The notes: generated by a model not told the origin, from the letters alone. DNA of 64,000 nucleotides from Arctopsyche grandis (GCF_051622035.1 NC_135362.1:15723501-15787500); one strand, 5' to 3'. Counted from the first letter of the stretch, positions 25,475 to 38,021 are shown. Made by a program: numbers and translations.

Positions 25475-26008
25475 CCGGGATACCCCCCCCCCCCCACCCC
25501 CAAAAATAAAATAAGATCAAATAATTTTTAATTTATATTAAATAATTTAATTATATTAATTACTTAAATAGGAACAAAAGCAACCATAAACATCTAAATT
25601 TAAAAAATAAAAATAATACAAACAAAAAATACAATTTTTTTAATAAATAGGTTTCTAAAATCTATATTTTTTTATACTTTTCATTAGATTTAGCCTTTTC
25701 CAAGAGTATTTTGTTTGTAATTAGATAATCATACAATTGGTAACAATTTAAATCATAGTTTTTAATGCATTTTAAAATACTTTCAACAGTATCCACAGAA
25801 AGTCTATTTCTTTCATCTATCATCGAACTTTTTTCATAGTTTATGTTAGATATATATTTTTTAATTCTGAGTTTAAAACTTCTGTAGGATTTTAAAAATT
25901 AGTAAACCGGGACATTTGGGTGTCCCGAGAGGTTTGTTCGGGACACCGGGACACGAGAATTAAAACTGGTGACAATCCCGATTAATCGAGACATCTGACA
26001 ACCCTAAT
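25475..26008 (-). mobile_element. hAT element remnant
   Basis: The right end, read on the minus strand, starts TAGGGTTGTCAGATGTC and continues with GGGACACC blocks. The left end has ACCGGGAT and a C tract. Between them lies a minus-strand transposase C-terminal fragment (25,662-25,850). The remainder is eroded. Confidence 0.55.
25662..25850 (-). pseudogene. hAT transposase dimerisation-domain fragment
   Basis: The fragment is 63 codons to a stop. ERNRLSVDTVESIL, then KNYDLNCYQLYDYL, matches the C-terminal hAT dimerisation region (RN.LSveTv.a.L..k.Nf..sC.efyd.l..n..ll). A related but differently worded segment lies in the REC8 intron at 47.8-48.0 kb, so two hAT families are represented. Confidence 0.6.
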
Positions 26009-26011
26009 TTA

Positions 26012-27140
26012 TACTACATATGTATATGTATGCAGAATCAACAAAAATTAGCTTATCTCAGATCTATCAAATTGGGATAAGATGATTTTCACACCATGTG
26101 AGATGGAAGACCATGATGCGTACTATTTTATTCAAAACATCCTCAAATAACTTCGAACAACGATACTCAACTTGCAGACACAGAATTTTTTCGTCGAATC
26201 AACGACAATGGAAAATTACATGCTAACATGTCTGGAGTTTTCTCAACACAATTTTGTTTTAAATTTACAGATAATTATTATCCTTTAGATATGTCTAACT
26301 CTTCAGGCGAAAATTCTGAAAAATCTCAAAATTCAGAAGTAATAGTCCAACTTTCAGTTTGAAAATTTACAGTACAAAATTTTAAACTAGCATATCTATA
26401 CTTAAAATGCAACTAAGTTTATATGTATGTATGTACTTCACTGAAAAGTTAGAAGTCTTTCTAAAAACCAATAAATAACATACATATATAAAGATCAACC
26501 CAAAATAAAAATAATAATTGAATCAGCATCCAAAATCAAGCTGCTAAACCAGATTGATATAAACTTGGATTTGTTTAATCTGAAATATGCTGATTTGGTT
26601 GAGGGATTGTTGATTTTGTGATTTAATCTACATATGTACATATGCAGATAGATGCTTTTGATTTTTAGTCCTATTTCATTGCTATTTTTTTGTATCTACA
26701 TATATGTACATACATAGCCATACATGTGTATGTATGTCTATTTTTCTATATATGTTTGTGTATTTCTATTTATGTACATATGTATGTACGTATTTTTGTA
26801 TACGATAAGCCATAGTGACGCACTGGAGTAAATCTGTTGTCACTATGACAAAATTGTAAATAAAATAAAATAAATATTGTGCACACATACATATAGGTAT
26901 TATAAACATTATACTGCATACCCAATATCTTATGTATTGAAAAATCTAAGAACCTTTACAGGAATCAGCACACTTCACAGGCGTTAATTTCAATTCGAAG
27001 AAAGGAGCCGTAAAATAAGGAAATTGAACAAAAAGAAGGGCATTGACGATAAATTAAAAACGCCGGGTGCGAATGATTCTGCAAGTGCAAGCGTATCGAA
27101 CGGCTCGGGGAGCTATAATATAATGATATATATTAAAAGC
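26012..27140. other. Non-coding stretch, LINE/SINE-like tail
   Basis: Microsatellite-rich. Around 26,805-26,875 a short unique block ends in an (AAAAT)n tail, like the LINE tail at 2.37 kb, so a truncated retroelement 3' end is likely. No coding part was found. Confidence 0.4.
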
Positions 27141-27149
27141 TTTGGGATT

Positions 27150-27520
27150 TCACTCTCGTCGAGCAGTGGGTAGGGCAGTAGGGGGTAGAGGAGCAGGTGA
27201 GGGTGGGCAACTACCCACCACCAGAATGTTTAAGGGCTGGTGGGGTAGGTAGGGTGACTCTGCGGATCGAACCGAGCGTCTCGCTACCGGAGCGCATGCG
27301 CTCCGTACGGGTCCACGTGCTCCTGCAACCCCCCTACCACCCACTCACCTTCCCCTCCCCATAGCCAGTCATCCCATAGTCATCCCATGGCCATCCAGGG
27401 GTTTGGCATTCTGCGTGTCAAGGTCTCGCATCCGCCATCTCTCTGATGCAACGCGAATGCTCGAACAACAAACCGTTTATGAAGCACGTGGGACGCCGTT
27501 TGCACGTGTTGTTTCAAACG
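27150..27520. promoter_or_regulatory. GC/CpG-rich patch, possible promoter
   Basis: Strongly GC-rich compared with the window. A G-rich stretch on the left and a C-rich stretch on the right flank a CpG-dense core containing the palindrome GGAGCGCATGCGCTCC. CACGTG E-boxes occur at about 27,313 and 27,485. No exon with a good start was found, so promoter identity is inferred from composition only. Confidence 0.3.
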
Positions 27521-28278
27521 GTGTGTATGTGTGACTCAGAAATTTGAATAAATCCAGTGCCCCCGCACTGTTTGTAATTGCCTCAGGTAATTGCCGCCGT
27601 AGATTTGACCCGAAGGCAAAACGACATAAGTTCAAGAAGTCTAAAGTGAACCAAGTCCCAACATTCGCACAGGTTGGACGGTCCGATATAACTAGAAATA
27701 TATGTATGTACATACATATGTATGTAAATCAATAGAAAAAATATTGATAAAAACAAAAGTTCAAAATTTTGCTTCAATTAATAAATTATCAAGTTCATGA
27801 ATCGTATACTTCATACAATCAACTAAAAGGTATTGAAGACTGAATTCCAAATTATATATAAAAAATGTATATTCAAAACGTAGTATTAGTAATAGTTTTC
27901 AACAAATATTTTATATTTGATCGTTGGCATACAATCAGCTTATATATTATACATACACTTAGATCAGCATCCACTACTGACTACACTGCACTGAGCTTGT
28001 GGAACCTCTCTAACAATAATAAAAAATTTACATCTGTAGCGAGGATCAGTTGAAATCTTACGAGAATCCTTGACCGTAAGTATTGTCAGGTTTAAATGTT
28101 AAAAGACACTAAAATTTCATACCATTTTACGTTCAAAAGTAACAGTGACAATACTATAATACATGTTTTGCTTAAGACTATAAATTTATCCACTTACTTT
28201 ACGATAAGATGCGTGCGATTTTAGACTTAAAGGACCAACGTCAACCATAATTTATTTTATTATAGAATTATCGATCTA
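27521..28278. other. Non-coding stretch
   Basis: AT-rich. No coding region, RNA gene or bounded repeat could be supported. Confidence 0.4.
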
Positions 28279-28999
28279 TTAACTCACTATGGACCGTGAA
28301 CACATTCGCTGTGTTTTTAATAAAACTTCATTCGAAGGTACACAGAGTGTCTGTTTTTAAAGCCGTCAAACTTCATACAAAAAACGTATTATTTAAAAGA
28401 CTTATTTTCAAACTCCCATTCATAGATATCATGCCAGCATAATATATTTTTCCAAAATATCGATAAATAAAATTAAAAATATATATTTCTATGGTTTAAA
28501 GCTTGATTTTTTTCCAAGGAATTGATCGATAATATTCCAAAATAATAATATTCAGAAAAGATTTCAAATCCCCGTATTCTGCGCACGCATACGGGAGGAA
28601 AAGCCTGTTCCTCTTGTTCCTGTTGTATCCTGCTCGCGCAAATTAAGTGAGTATGTACGTGAGTATGTACCGTTTACCATACACCCTTTTTTATCTTTCG
28701 ACTTAAGATCTTTCGATTTTCGATCTTTGCCTTCCGATATTTGTGTTTTCTGTAATTTAACATTCTGGCTCGTCACGGAGACCGATAAAATGTATACAAA
28801 ATTGAATACAGCAATCACCACATTTTAAGAAATACTGTCTGATATTTCATACGGTCGAAGACAACTGTAAAGAAGCTGTATTCCAATTTTTAATTACAAC
28901 TAATTTACAAACCTTATTACTTGTACCGTTACTTTTCGAAAAATACGCGGACTCTCATAGAGAGCTTTTGGAAATTCGAGCGGTCCATAAATACGTTAA
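28279..28999. mobile_element. TTAA-flanked MITE, copy 1, carrying a nested insertion
   Basis: TTAACTCACTATGGACCG at the left and its imperfect inverse (CGGTCCATAAATACGTTAA) at the right define the element, with TTAA at both borders as in piggyBac/Kolobok-type elements. The same interior recurs in REC8 intron 6 (49,245-49,752), about 508 bp and uninterrupted. The extra length here is a fold-back fragment at about 28,571-28,784. Confidence 0.65.
28571..28784. mobile_element. Half fold-back element nested in the TTAA MITE
   Basis: It begins at the loop of the fold-back family (GTATTCTGCGCACGCATACGGG) and runs through one full arm to CGTCACGGAGACCG, the inverse of the CGGTCTCC end seen at 33,038 and 63,399. 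The other arm is missing. The surrounding MITE sequence continues on both sides, so this is an insertion that later lost one arm. Confidence 0.7.
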
Positions 29000-31900
29000 T
29001 ATTATCGACTTCAAAACAAAAAATACCCAATATAAATTTTAGAAATACGTATTTTATATCAAGTAGATCAAAATTTTTCATTTATTTTTTTAAATTAGAA
29101 TTCACGAATTATCATGCCGCATCCCACAGCGAAGACACGTTTGAGAAAGTCACATTCTAATAAAGTAAAAATTATTTAAATCACTTATCATCTGAAATGC
29201 ATCAATTATAAATAATAAAAAACCGATGAATTTGATATTGAAATTTAAAAAAATTGCGTGTGTGAAATTGACTACTTTTTTATAATATCTATGTATAAAT
29301 CATATTATACGTAACGTTGTACATATGATACGTAAATCTATAAATTTTACGCATCGTAAGCGTTTGAAAGTAACCTGGACATTAAATAACATTTAACAAC
29401 CGCATCCCGAGAGGCGTAAATCGATGCACTAATGAGGAAGATGTGGGCGTTCAAGAACAACAAAAAAAACACATCAAGTGACATTCAGTCGTAATTCATA
29501 TTTTCGGGTCATCACAAATTGCATCAGCGGTAGACCAATTGCGATAATAACAATCAACGATTCACTTTAAACGGAATCAATTCGTCATGCGATAAATAAA
29601 ATGTGCAGCAGCAAGGTGTCAAATGCGATAACCCCGAGTCCAGATAAGAACAAACCTGCGAAAATCCACAGATAATGTACATATATGATCGAACGCAAAA
29701 ATCAAAAATACGAAAAGCAAAGCCTTGCAGATTAAAAAAAATAGAAACAAATGTGCAGATAGATTTGAGCAAACATTGCGCGACGTTGACTGTTTGCCCT
29801 CGGCGAGATGAGCGTTTTTCATTGCGATGTTTTCCCTTGCAAGAAAAATAGATGGAAAAGTTGTTTTCTTAAGACGCTGCTAGCTTTTCATTGCAGCCAG
29901 TTTTCCGAGGCACGTTCCCACAGTGATTCATCACAGTGTGTTTTTCGCCGCGATATTAATATTCCATTCGCAAGATAAGCTTGCATGGAAGAAATACAAG
30001 TACATGTACATTCACCATGCTTTTATGATTTGCATTAAAGAACACAATGCTGAACTAAAGCATCGTGAAAATATGTTACATGCAATGATGGAATCAAAAA
30101 TAAAATGTTAACATTTGTCATTATAAGTAATTACGACAAATTTGAATTTTCTACGAGCTTATCCCACTATCACATAAAATATATTACACCTACAACATTC
30201 GTCTATTACATACATTAATATTTTATCCAATTCATGAGTCAATAAAACATTCAATCATTTACTAGTAAATAAAGTCAATAAACTTTCTTTATCCAGCTAG
30301 GACAATCAGCACAATCTTATTTTCAGCTTAATTCAGAATAAATTAATACTAATTTTCATTTTAAATTATTATGAAAAATAAATTTAAATACATTGCGTAA
30401 ACAATGTAAAATAAATATAAACAAATGTATGTACATAAAAACAAAAAAATCTTTATTCATATTATTGTAATACAATACAAACAATTGCATTCAATCATAA
30501 ACAAATGTAACAATAACGAATTTCAACAATCAAATTTTGAAGTGTGAACTCTAGAGTGGAGATATAGTGATCTTTCAATATACAGAATCACTCATACATA
30601 CATTTAATGACGAAGATTGAAATATAGTGTCGATATAAAAATGTACTTGTATGTGCATACATTATTCGATTTATAATAACAAAAAAATGGTATAATGATT
30701 GACAGTTTAATTTACATTAAATATATACATATGTATTGTGTATTAAACTCTCAGGGTATGTACATGTATAAAACGCACGTATGTATATTGTCAGATTTTC
30801 AAATCACAATACATACATATCTCTATTCGTATATTATATACGGTATATATAAAATGGTTATACAAATAATGCTACAGGCTTAGCCCATTTTCTACGAAAG
30901 TCTTTAAAAGCCGATCTTTGTGCATGGTTGGAAGATGGAATTTATAATAATCAAAATTTTAAACCGCAATTATGTATGTACATATGTACATAATACATAT
31001 TCTCCTGCAGTGGAAGTCGTGACTGTGTGAACCATTTTGACTATAATGTATTTATACAGTCGGATAACAACCTCACATATGTACATATGTATGTCCCTGA
31101 CATTTGCGAGGTTATCGGTTTGTGGTGATCGCATGTCCGAAGATAAACTTTAATTTTGTGGTATAAAATACTCGAAGAACTTTTCTCGACTTTTGTATAC
31201 CAAACGATAGAGAGATGCTGTATACATATGTACGTATATACGTACATATATACAAATTTGGACGTGTGAATTTTCTATATACATATTTTATGGCAATTAT
31301 TAACTACGGCAACAGTCAGTCATAATGACCAGATCATTAGAATCTATATGCATAATAGATGGCAATTTCCGCCATATTACGATAACATGAAGCAAAAATA
31401 AACATTATCATTCTAGGTTTTTAGATCCTAGTTTCAATAATCAAGATCTGCATTGCAAAAATGTCAAATTTCCATTGTTCGTATGTGAGAACTTCCGACA
31501 CGTTTTTCATAAATTTTCCGACTTAAAAATTCCCAACAATGCCCTATGAAATTTTTGCTTATTGTATAATTGAGAAGAATCTCTCATTTTTATTTCATAC
31601 AAACGTCACACTTTGTATCTTTTATTGAGATTATCATTATCTTTCCATACAAATTTTTGTTTATTATATGTATGTACACATTTTATATATGTATCAATAT
31701 GACGACGTAATGCACTGTGAACATTCATAAAAGAATTTCGTTACCTGAATCCGATCATGGTAGTTTTAAAATTTGTCCCTTAGATCGTGAGAATGCTTTT
31801 AATTCTTGACTAATCCTACAGGTAGATGAAATACATAGTGCAGGTACCTATTTCACAGGAAATGCATTGAAGGGATTTTAGCTACCTGTTTTGTTCACAT

Positions 31901-33028
31901 CGACGTTTGAATTCAAATGACAAAACTAAAAGCGAAATTTCAATAAAATCGAAAGATACAACATATAATTTTTATTAAAATATGTACATATGTACTTAGA
32001 ATAGTAGATTAGAAAAATTGTTATCAAAAATAAACTGAAATGTTTTTGATTCGACTAATTTTGAATAAAATTAATGATATTTGTTTTTGTTCATATGCAC
32101 GTACATATATAATAATCTAATTCTCTACATAATATGAATGGAATTAATTTATTTTTTTTAAATGAAATAAATGCCAAATTTTCACTACAGCCTAAACAAT
32201 AACAACGATTGTATGCAAATGAAAAAAAAATACATAAATTTTAAGTTCTATTTTAAAATGTCACTATTGATCCGAGGATGCCGACATGAATGAATGCATT
32301 CAATGCACCCCACAGAACAAATCATACTGCATGACATATTCAAATGCACTTAATCTCTGCGTACGCCATGCGAATCGCTAAAACGCATCGTCAACACGTT
32401 ATACATTTTAAAATATAAATAAATCAAAAATCTCACCTGCGAAAAGTCCGTTTTCCTTCGCAGCGTGCAAATTTTCGCACGCGTACTGCAGATATGTAGA
32501 TTGAATTTTGAACGCACTCAATAAAAAAAAATAATAACGTCAATGAATATTCAAATCATACACGAACGATATTCACTTGTTTATAGTTTTTGTTTTTTTT
32601 TTTTCAAATTAATTGTTTAGTTTTATTTTTAAATAAATAAACTGTCTTTGCGGACCCGACCGAAATCAAATATTGTGACGTTACGTTCCTGCGTAATTTT
32701 CAATTTGATTTTGGCGCGTGTTTTAATATTATAAATTAGATCTGTCGACTGTCATAATGTTATTAGTATTATTGTCACGAGTATAGTACACGGCAAACGA
32801 TTTGAACGACACACGGCGTGCTCGCGAGCCGAACCGGCATTATCAAATGGTAACGCACCGCAGTAATCGCACGGCTACTATCTAGAAAAGGGATGGCTGT
32901 CAAACTGTGAGGCGGCACCCACTACGGATGACCAAACCTAAACTGTATATCAAAGGTGACCACGCGGGCTATTTTTTTTTACTAATAAAGGACGAATACC
33001 AATCAAGAAATTAATATTCTTCTCGTAT
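29000..33028. other. AT-rich non-coding stretch
   Basis: Dense stops and many TACATATGTA-like patches. The segment 32,640-33,000 is GC-richer and could be a promoter or regulatory patch, but no exon is supported. All open frames here are short and without domains. Confidence 0.4.
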
Positions 33029-33037
33029 CTTCTGAAA

Positions 33038-33447
33038 CGGTCTCCGTTACGAGACAGAATGTTAAATTACAGAAAACGCAAATATCGGAAGGCAAAGATC
33101 GAAAATCGAAAGATCTTAAGTCGAAAGATCAAAAAAAAATGGTGCATGATAAACGGTACATACTCACTTAATTTGCGCGAGCAGGATACAACAGGAACAA
33201 GAGGAACAGGCTTTTCCTCCCGTATTAATGTGCGCGCGCAGAATACGGGAGGAAAAGCATGTTCCTCTTGTTCCTGTTGTATCCTGTTCGCGCAAATTTA
33301 GTGAGTATGTACGTGAGTATGTACCGTTTACCATGCACCATTTTATTTTTTTTTGATCTTTCGACTTAAGATCTTTCGATTTTCGATCTTTGCCTTCCAA
33401 TATTTGTGTTTTCTGTAATTTAACATTCTGTCTCGTCACGTAGACCC
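33038..33447. mobile_element. 410-bp fold-back element with 9-bp target duplication
   Basis: Flanked by the exact direct repeat CTTCTGAAA (33029-33037 and 33448-33456). The whole element is a near palindrome. Each arm of about 190 bp contains GAATGTTAAATTACAG, GGAAGGCAAAGATCG, the TTAAGTCGAAAGATC block, AATTTGCGCGA and AACAAGAGGAACA. The loop is near 33,225-33,245. The ends are CGGTCTCC (left) and GGGTCTAC (right, inverted). It has no coding capacity, and open frames on both strands are mirror images of the arms. Other copies are at 63,399-63,801 and 28,571-28,784, with a terminal piece near 40,947-41,010. Confidence 0.85.
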
Positions 33448-33823
33448 CTTCTGAAAGGGTTCACTCTACGGCACAGACTCCCAGTTGATGAAGAACAGAA
33501 AAATTAAATTATCGTCACAATGTTTCTTGGAAATGACTGTGTGTACAAGCCCTAAGGTTCTGAGTGGGGGTAGACGGTTTCGTCGGCCCTTCCCATGAAT
33601 CTCACGCATACACACGTACTTGCATATTTTTTGTATAGTTCTATATTATATAGAGTTCGTTTTTTTCGAGTTAATTTTTCGGGTATTCATCAAGTTGGGA
33701 GTTTATGACGTAGGAGGCACCGCTTTTGAAAGGTGCAATAGTTGCAATGAATACTTATGTTTAAGCATCGGCACGACAGTGCTATTTTCCAGGAAAAGGG
33801 GTTTGCCTAGTGACTCTGACAGC

Positions 33824-34722
33824 CAGAGAAATGTTATAATTAGTGGCCGGATCCACAGCGCGCCGTTTATTGTTCAATTGTTGTAAATGCTATTGTTCAA
33901 TTGTTGTAAAAGGTTCGCCCAACCTTTTTTTTGTACTCTAGCTTTGTAAATAGAGCCAAACCACCCCGATTCCTGAAAAAAGCACGCTCTCTATCCACGC
34001 TCTAGTTATAATAATAGAAGTGGCTTTAGGCTTCATATTGCTGTGAAGTGGCAAAGGTCTGTGGACATAACATAATAATTTACCCGGCAGTCGTATTTGA
34101 TGCTTGGTGCTCGACGTATGTCCAATTGTTTGTTAATTTTACTCGCTAGATGGGTAAGTGCTTCGTTAAAAATTGCACAATGCATTCAAAAACACACAAT
34201 AAACAACATGGGATACAGTTTTATAAGTAAATTAATCATTTAAGTAACATATTGTTCAATTAACATCGTAGTTTGACAGCTTTTAAAAATTGTATGGTGA
34301 CTGCATGCATTCTACATACAATTTCAGGGGTGGCACCAGAGAAATGTAAAAAATATTTTTAAATAAATGTAAAAACATTTCTGTTGGTGGCGCCGAATAC
34401 TCAATTATATTAATAACCAATTATTTAAGTTTAATTAATATAAACATCGTTCATTTTATATTATACATATTTTTGTTAAAACTATACATTACACGTTAAT
34501 TTAAGAGATCCCAAAGACAGACAAATGCAAAAAAAGTGGATAAAAATAATCCGCCAATTGAAAAAGAACGGATTGGCTACCAACCCCCAAAATAAAACTT
34601 TTATTTCTGTATTGAATATGTGATGACCCCGGTTCTATTACGTGCGCGTATCTGTAGTTATGGAAACGTTACGAGTATAATTGACACAGTAAAGGCCCTT
34701 CTATTATTATAACATTTCTCTG
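33824..34722 (+). mobile_element. P-element-like transposon, 899 bp, non-autonomous
   Basis: Perfect 17-bp terminal inverted repeats CAGAGAAATGTTATAAT (33824-33840; inverted 34706-34722) are flanked by 8-bp direct repeats differing at one base (CTGACAGC 33816-33823; CTGATAGC 34723-34730). P elements make 8-bp duplications and their transposase starts with a THAP DNA-binding domain, which is what the interior encodes in part (34150-34623). The GTPase-like and catalytic parts of a P transposase are absent, so it could move only with help from another copy. A small inverted repeat (GGTGGCACC..GGTGGCGCC) sits inside at about 34,329-34,394. Confidence 0.7.
34150..34623 (+). pseudogene. Truncated THAP-domain protein of the P-like element
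   Basis: Two exons are proposed, 34150-34226 and 34506-34623, with a donor AA|GTAAAT and an acceptor TTTAAG. They read in phase into a protein of about 64 residues. Exon 1 begins MGKCFVKNC (a C-x4-C zinc-ligand pair) and ends HGIQFYK. Exon 2 continues KDPKDRQMQKKWIKIIRQL. This order matches the first half of THAP zinc fingers (C..C...gi.F..fP.d...r..W...i). The later C-x2-H ligand pair and everything downstream are missing before the TGA, so a folded THAP finger is unlikely. It lies within the 33,824-34,722 element. Confidence 0.6.
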
Positions 34723-34730
34723 CTGATAGC

Positions 34731-37600
34731 AGTCAAAATGCAACTCCGGTTCCGCAGCCTTAACATACAACAACAACATACTTAACATACACACAACGTC
34801 TGTACATATAATCTCTACAGAAGTTGACTATTATTACATTGTTTGGATTTAATTTTCATAAATAGCATACGTTAACGTCCCTAAATCATATATCTTGACC
34901 TGAAAATATGATGCAAACTTTTTTTTTCATAATTGTAATACTACAATACTACTTTTCATTAGGTGGAGATTAGACTATCGCTGTCATCTTATAGTGTTTG
35001 TCCCGCGTTGATCTCGTGAACGAGAGGATTTTTTTACAAGGCCTCTTTTTAGCTTCATTATAACCACTGAATTTGAATTTGCATTTGCGGCTTGACGCAT
35101 TTGACGCATAACTCGATGAATGATGATATTGTTGCGATCATTTTCATGTGCTTATTATTTCTATTAAATTGTAATCGTATGACGTTTGATTCATTTATTT
35201 TGAAAGATGAAACTTTGTGTGATTCTATTACTCACAAAATACTTTTTATAAGAATCATTTTAGTGTACATAGTAGAAATATTTTACCATACAATAACATT
35301 GGAGCCCCTTTAGTACACACAGGTTGAGAAGCGTTTGAAAGTAAAAGCGCAAGGGGGAACGCGATACTGTCATTGGTCAGAGAGAGTAGGCAGATTCGTA
35401 AAGCAGTGAACGTTTATCTTAAAAAAAAAAAACAAATATTTTTCGATGCGGAAAATCAAAATAAAACATACAAGCACTGGTTAGCATAAAATTAAAATTT
35501 AGCCATTATTTTATATATAATTCAAAATTATTGACGACCGAAAACGCTTATCGATAACGCATATTAAAACCGATTAATTGGTAGAAATATATTTTTATTT
35601 TCATCATACATATATCACACATGTAAAATATACGTATATACATATATCGTCATCAATATAAATAATCGTTGATAAAGATGGATGAGTTTTAGCTTAAACG
35701 CCGTTTTTAACAATTTAGCATCACGCACCCCTTCGTATTCCATAACGGCCATTGTTAAACCACATGGGACTACTATGACCGATATTATTACACACGCAAG
35801 AGTTCTATTTACATTTTAAATTAAAATAAATTTCATGATATAAATATACATATGTATGTACTATAAAAATGTAATAAATTGAAATAACTAAAATTACAAG
35901 CTTACAACCACGATTCTGGCAGTACTAAGTATCAAATATCTGTTACATAGAATTCATTAGAACGAGTATTATATATTTTTTTCCCACGCAAGCACCATAA
36001 CGCTCTTCCCCAAGTCTGAAGTAATAGCTGCGTAATCCCTACAAATTTATAACCACTTGTCACGGAACGTCTGTAGCATGCCCCGAAAGAAATACGGGAG
36101 AAAATAGTATGTGTTTAATCTTTTCAAAACTAGGAATATGACCACTTTACTAAACCATCTGCATTATTGATACTGATTCTATTTATAATTGAAATTTAAG
36201 TAATACAACAGCACTTCAGTCTGTATTTTTTACAACAAAAATCACTATATTGTAAAAACTAATATAAAACCTTTAAAAATAAGTAGACTCATCAAACAAA
36301 CAAACTCTTCGGGCAACCAAGGGGTTGCGGTGCGTCGTAGATGTTTGTGGAAGGGCACATACTTTGAGGCCATTCTCAGGGTAAGAGCAGCCTCCCTACG
36401 TTATCGTGTCTTTGTATCGTCAAATTATATTTTTGCTGTCGCGACTACTCATTTCCATTCATCACTATATATTCGATGAATGGAACTGCTATACCATCTA
36501 CCATAAATTATTTGTCAATTGATTTGTTTTATCATTTATATTAGCTATGTACATATATGTATATTGTTTATTTAGACGATAGGGATTGCACTATTCTCCA
36601 AATCGTCTGCAATAATTTAAGTTATTAAACAGTTTGACTATTTATAAGAAGCACAATAGTTCAAATATACATATTTCAACGTTTACCTTCCCAGTGAATA
36701 AAATCGACATTTCTCTGAATAAAATCAAGTCATATAAAATGAATGCTCTATTCCAGACATTTCCATGCATTTGTGAATACTTTTCTATTTTAGATTTTTC
36801 TTGGAGTAAAATCTTCTCCATTACTTTTTTTTTATTCTCCATTAAGATTTTCCATCACCTTCTGATGAAGACGAAAGGAAAGTTAATATCTAAAATTGTA
36901 GTGAGTACAGGAAATATTGATTGTCAAGAAAAAACTGAATTACATATTTACAAAATCAAATTCAGACACAAGACTCGGGCACAAAAATTTAAAAAAAATT
37001 TCGATTACTACCAGAATTCGTTTTGTGGACCTGGGGCTAAAAATTAAAAATAAAATCTTCATTATCGACACACCCTCATATATTTCCATTTCATCTGCCA
37101 GCAATGGGTCGAAATGCGGTTGAGTGCAGTGTTGCACGCCATTTACGGTTCGTAATAATTTACGAGGGGTAGGTTGATCCAATTACTTAAAAAAGGGGTG
37201 CGGCCAAGTCTGACAAGAGTCCAGCATGAAAGAACAATAAAACATTATTATCGTCAAAACCGATGAACAATTAAATGCTAAAGACACAAACGGGGGTGAC
37301 TTCTGTCGATCCCAGAAGAAGCACTTGAAAACACACCCACCAATCTAACTGCAATTGCTCAACCACATTCAGGGTCAATCGATGCAACAAATGTGCAATC
37401 ATTCTCCGTATCATCAGCACAACACCCACCCCCACAATTAAAAATCATTTATTCATTATTATTAATGTGCGTCTCGTCGTTCGTAATACATACCTAAAAT
37501 GGTGATGTAATATGAATATATGTTTATATTTCGCAAATACAACAAAGCCATGTGTGACATGTGCCGAATAAAAGTTTTAAAAACTGGCTCATACTCATCT
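34731..37600. other. Non-coding stretch
   Basis: No gene is supported. The 137-codon frame at 36,634-37,047 is AT-driven (many Lys, Ile, Phe) and has no domain. GC-richer patches near 36,300-36,420 and 37,080-37,440 were not identified. Confidence 0.4.
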
Positions 37601-37608
37601 AGTAGTGG

Positions 37609-37800
37609 TTAATCTTTTGGTTCCTGCTTGCCAATATTCTTTCTAGCTCTCCGTGCTTGGAATTTTGACCCAATTTCCGGGTTAAACTTTTTTGCTTCCT
37701 CGTCGAAATCACTTTTGACACAAATGATAATCGCTTTATGGATATCATCGCTGCTGGGCGGCACGGCCATCTCCGAAAATCGATCCACAAAATGGGACAT
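37609..37800 (-). CDS. Unidentified 63-residue open frame
   Basis: The minus strand encodes 63 residues from ATG to TAA, starting MSHFVDRFSEMAVPPSSDD and rich in charged residues in the second half (DEEAKKF, KFQARRARKN). Base use is less AT-biased than the flanks and the composition looks like a real soluble protein rather than chance. I do not recognise the family. It could be a small gene, one exon of a larger gene, or a processed copy. No splice partner or polyadenylation signal was placed with confidence. Confidence 0.3.
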   Translation of the reverse strand: MSHFVDRFSEMAVPPSSDDIHKAIIICVKSDFDEEAKKFNPEIGSKFQARRARKNIGKQEPKD

Positions 37801-38021
37801 TATTCATGTTTATATGCGCAAATATATAAATGAGTATGCGTGCAATAAAAAAAACATCCATAAATATGTTTTACATCGAATTAATTTGAAAATGAATTGA
37901 TTGATTGCAGGTTGATATCTAACTTCTAACTTCTAATCCGATCTTCATACACGCAATCAATAATGAGTCCTATATGACTATCCATAGTGATCCTACTTGA
38001 TCCTTAATTAATATTACATTA

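Noticed and set aside
33059-33439. Open frames on both strands encoding similar lysine- and serine-rich proteins, also at 63.4-63.9 kb and 28.6 kb
   Set aside because: They are mirror readings of the fold-back arms. The near-identical proteins on opposite strands come from the palindrome, not from genes.
36634-37047. 137-codon open frame
   Set aside because: The composition is what AT-rich DNA gives (Lys, Ile, Phe, Asn), with no domain, no splice context and competing frames on the other strand.
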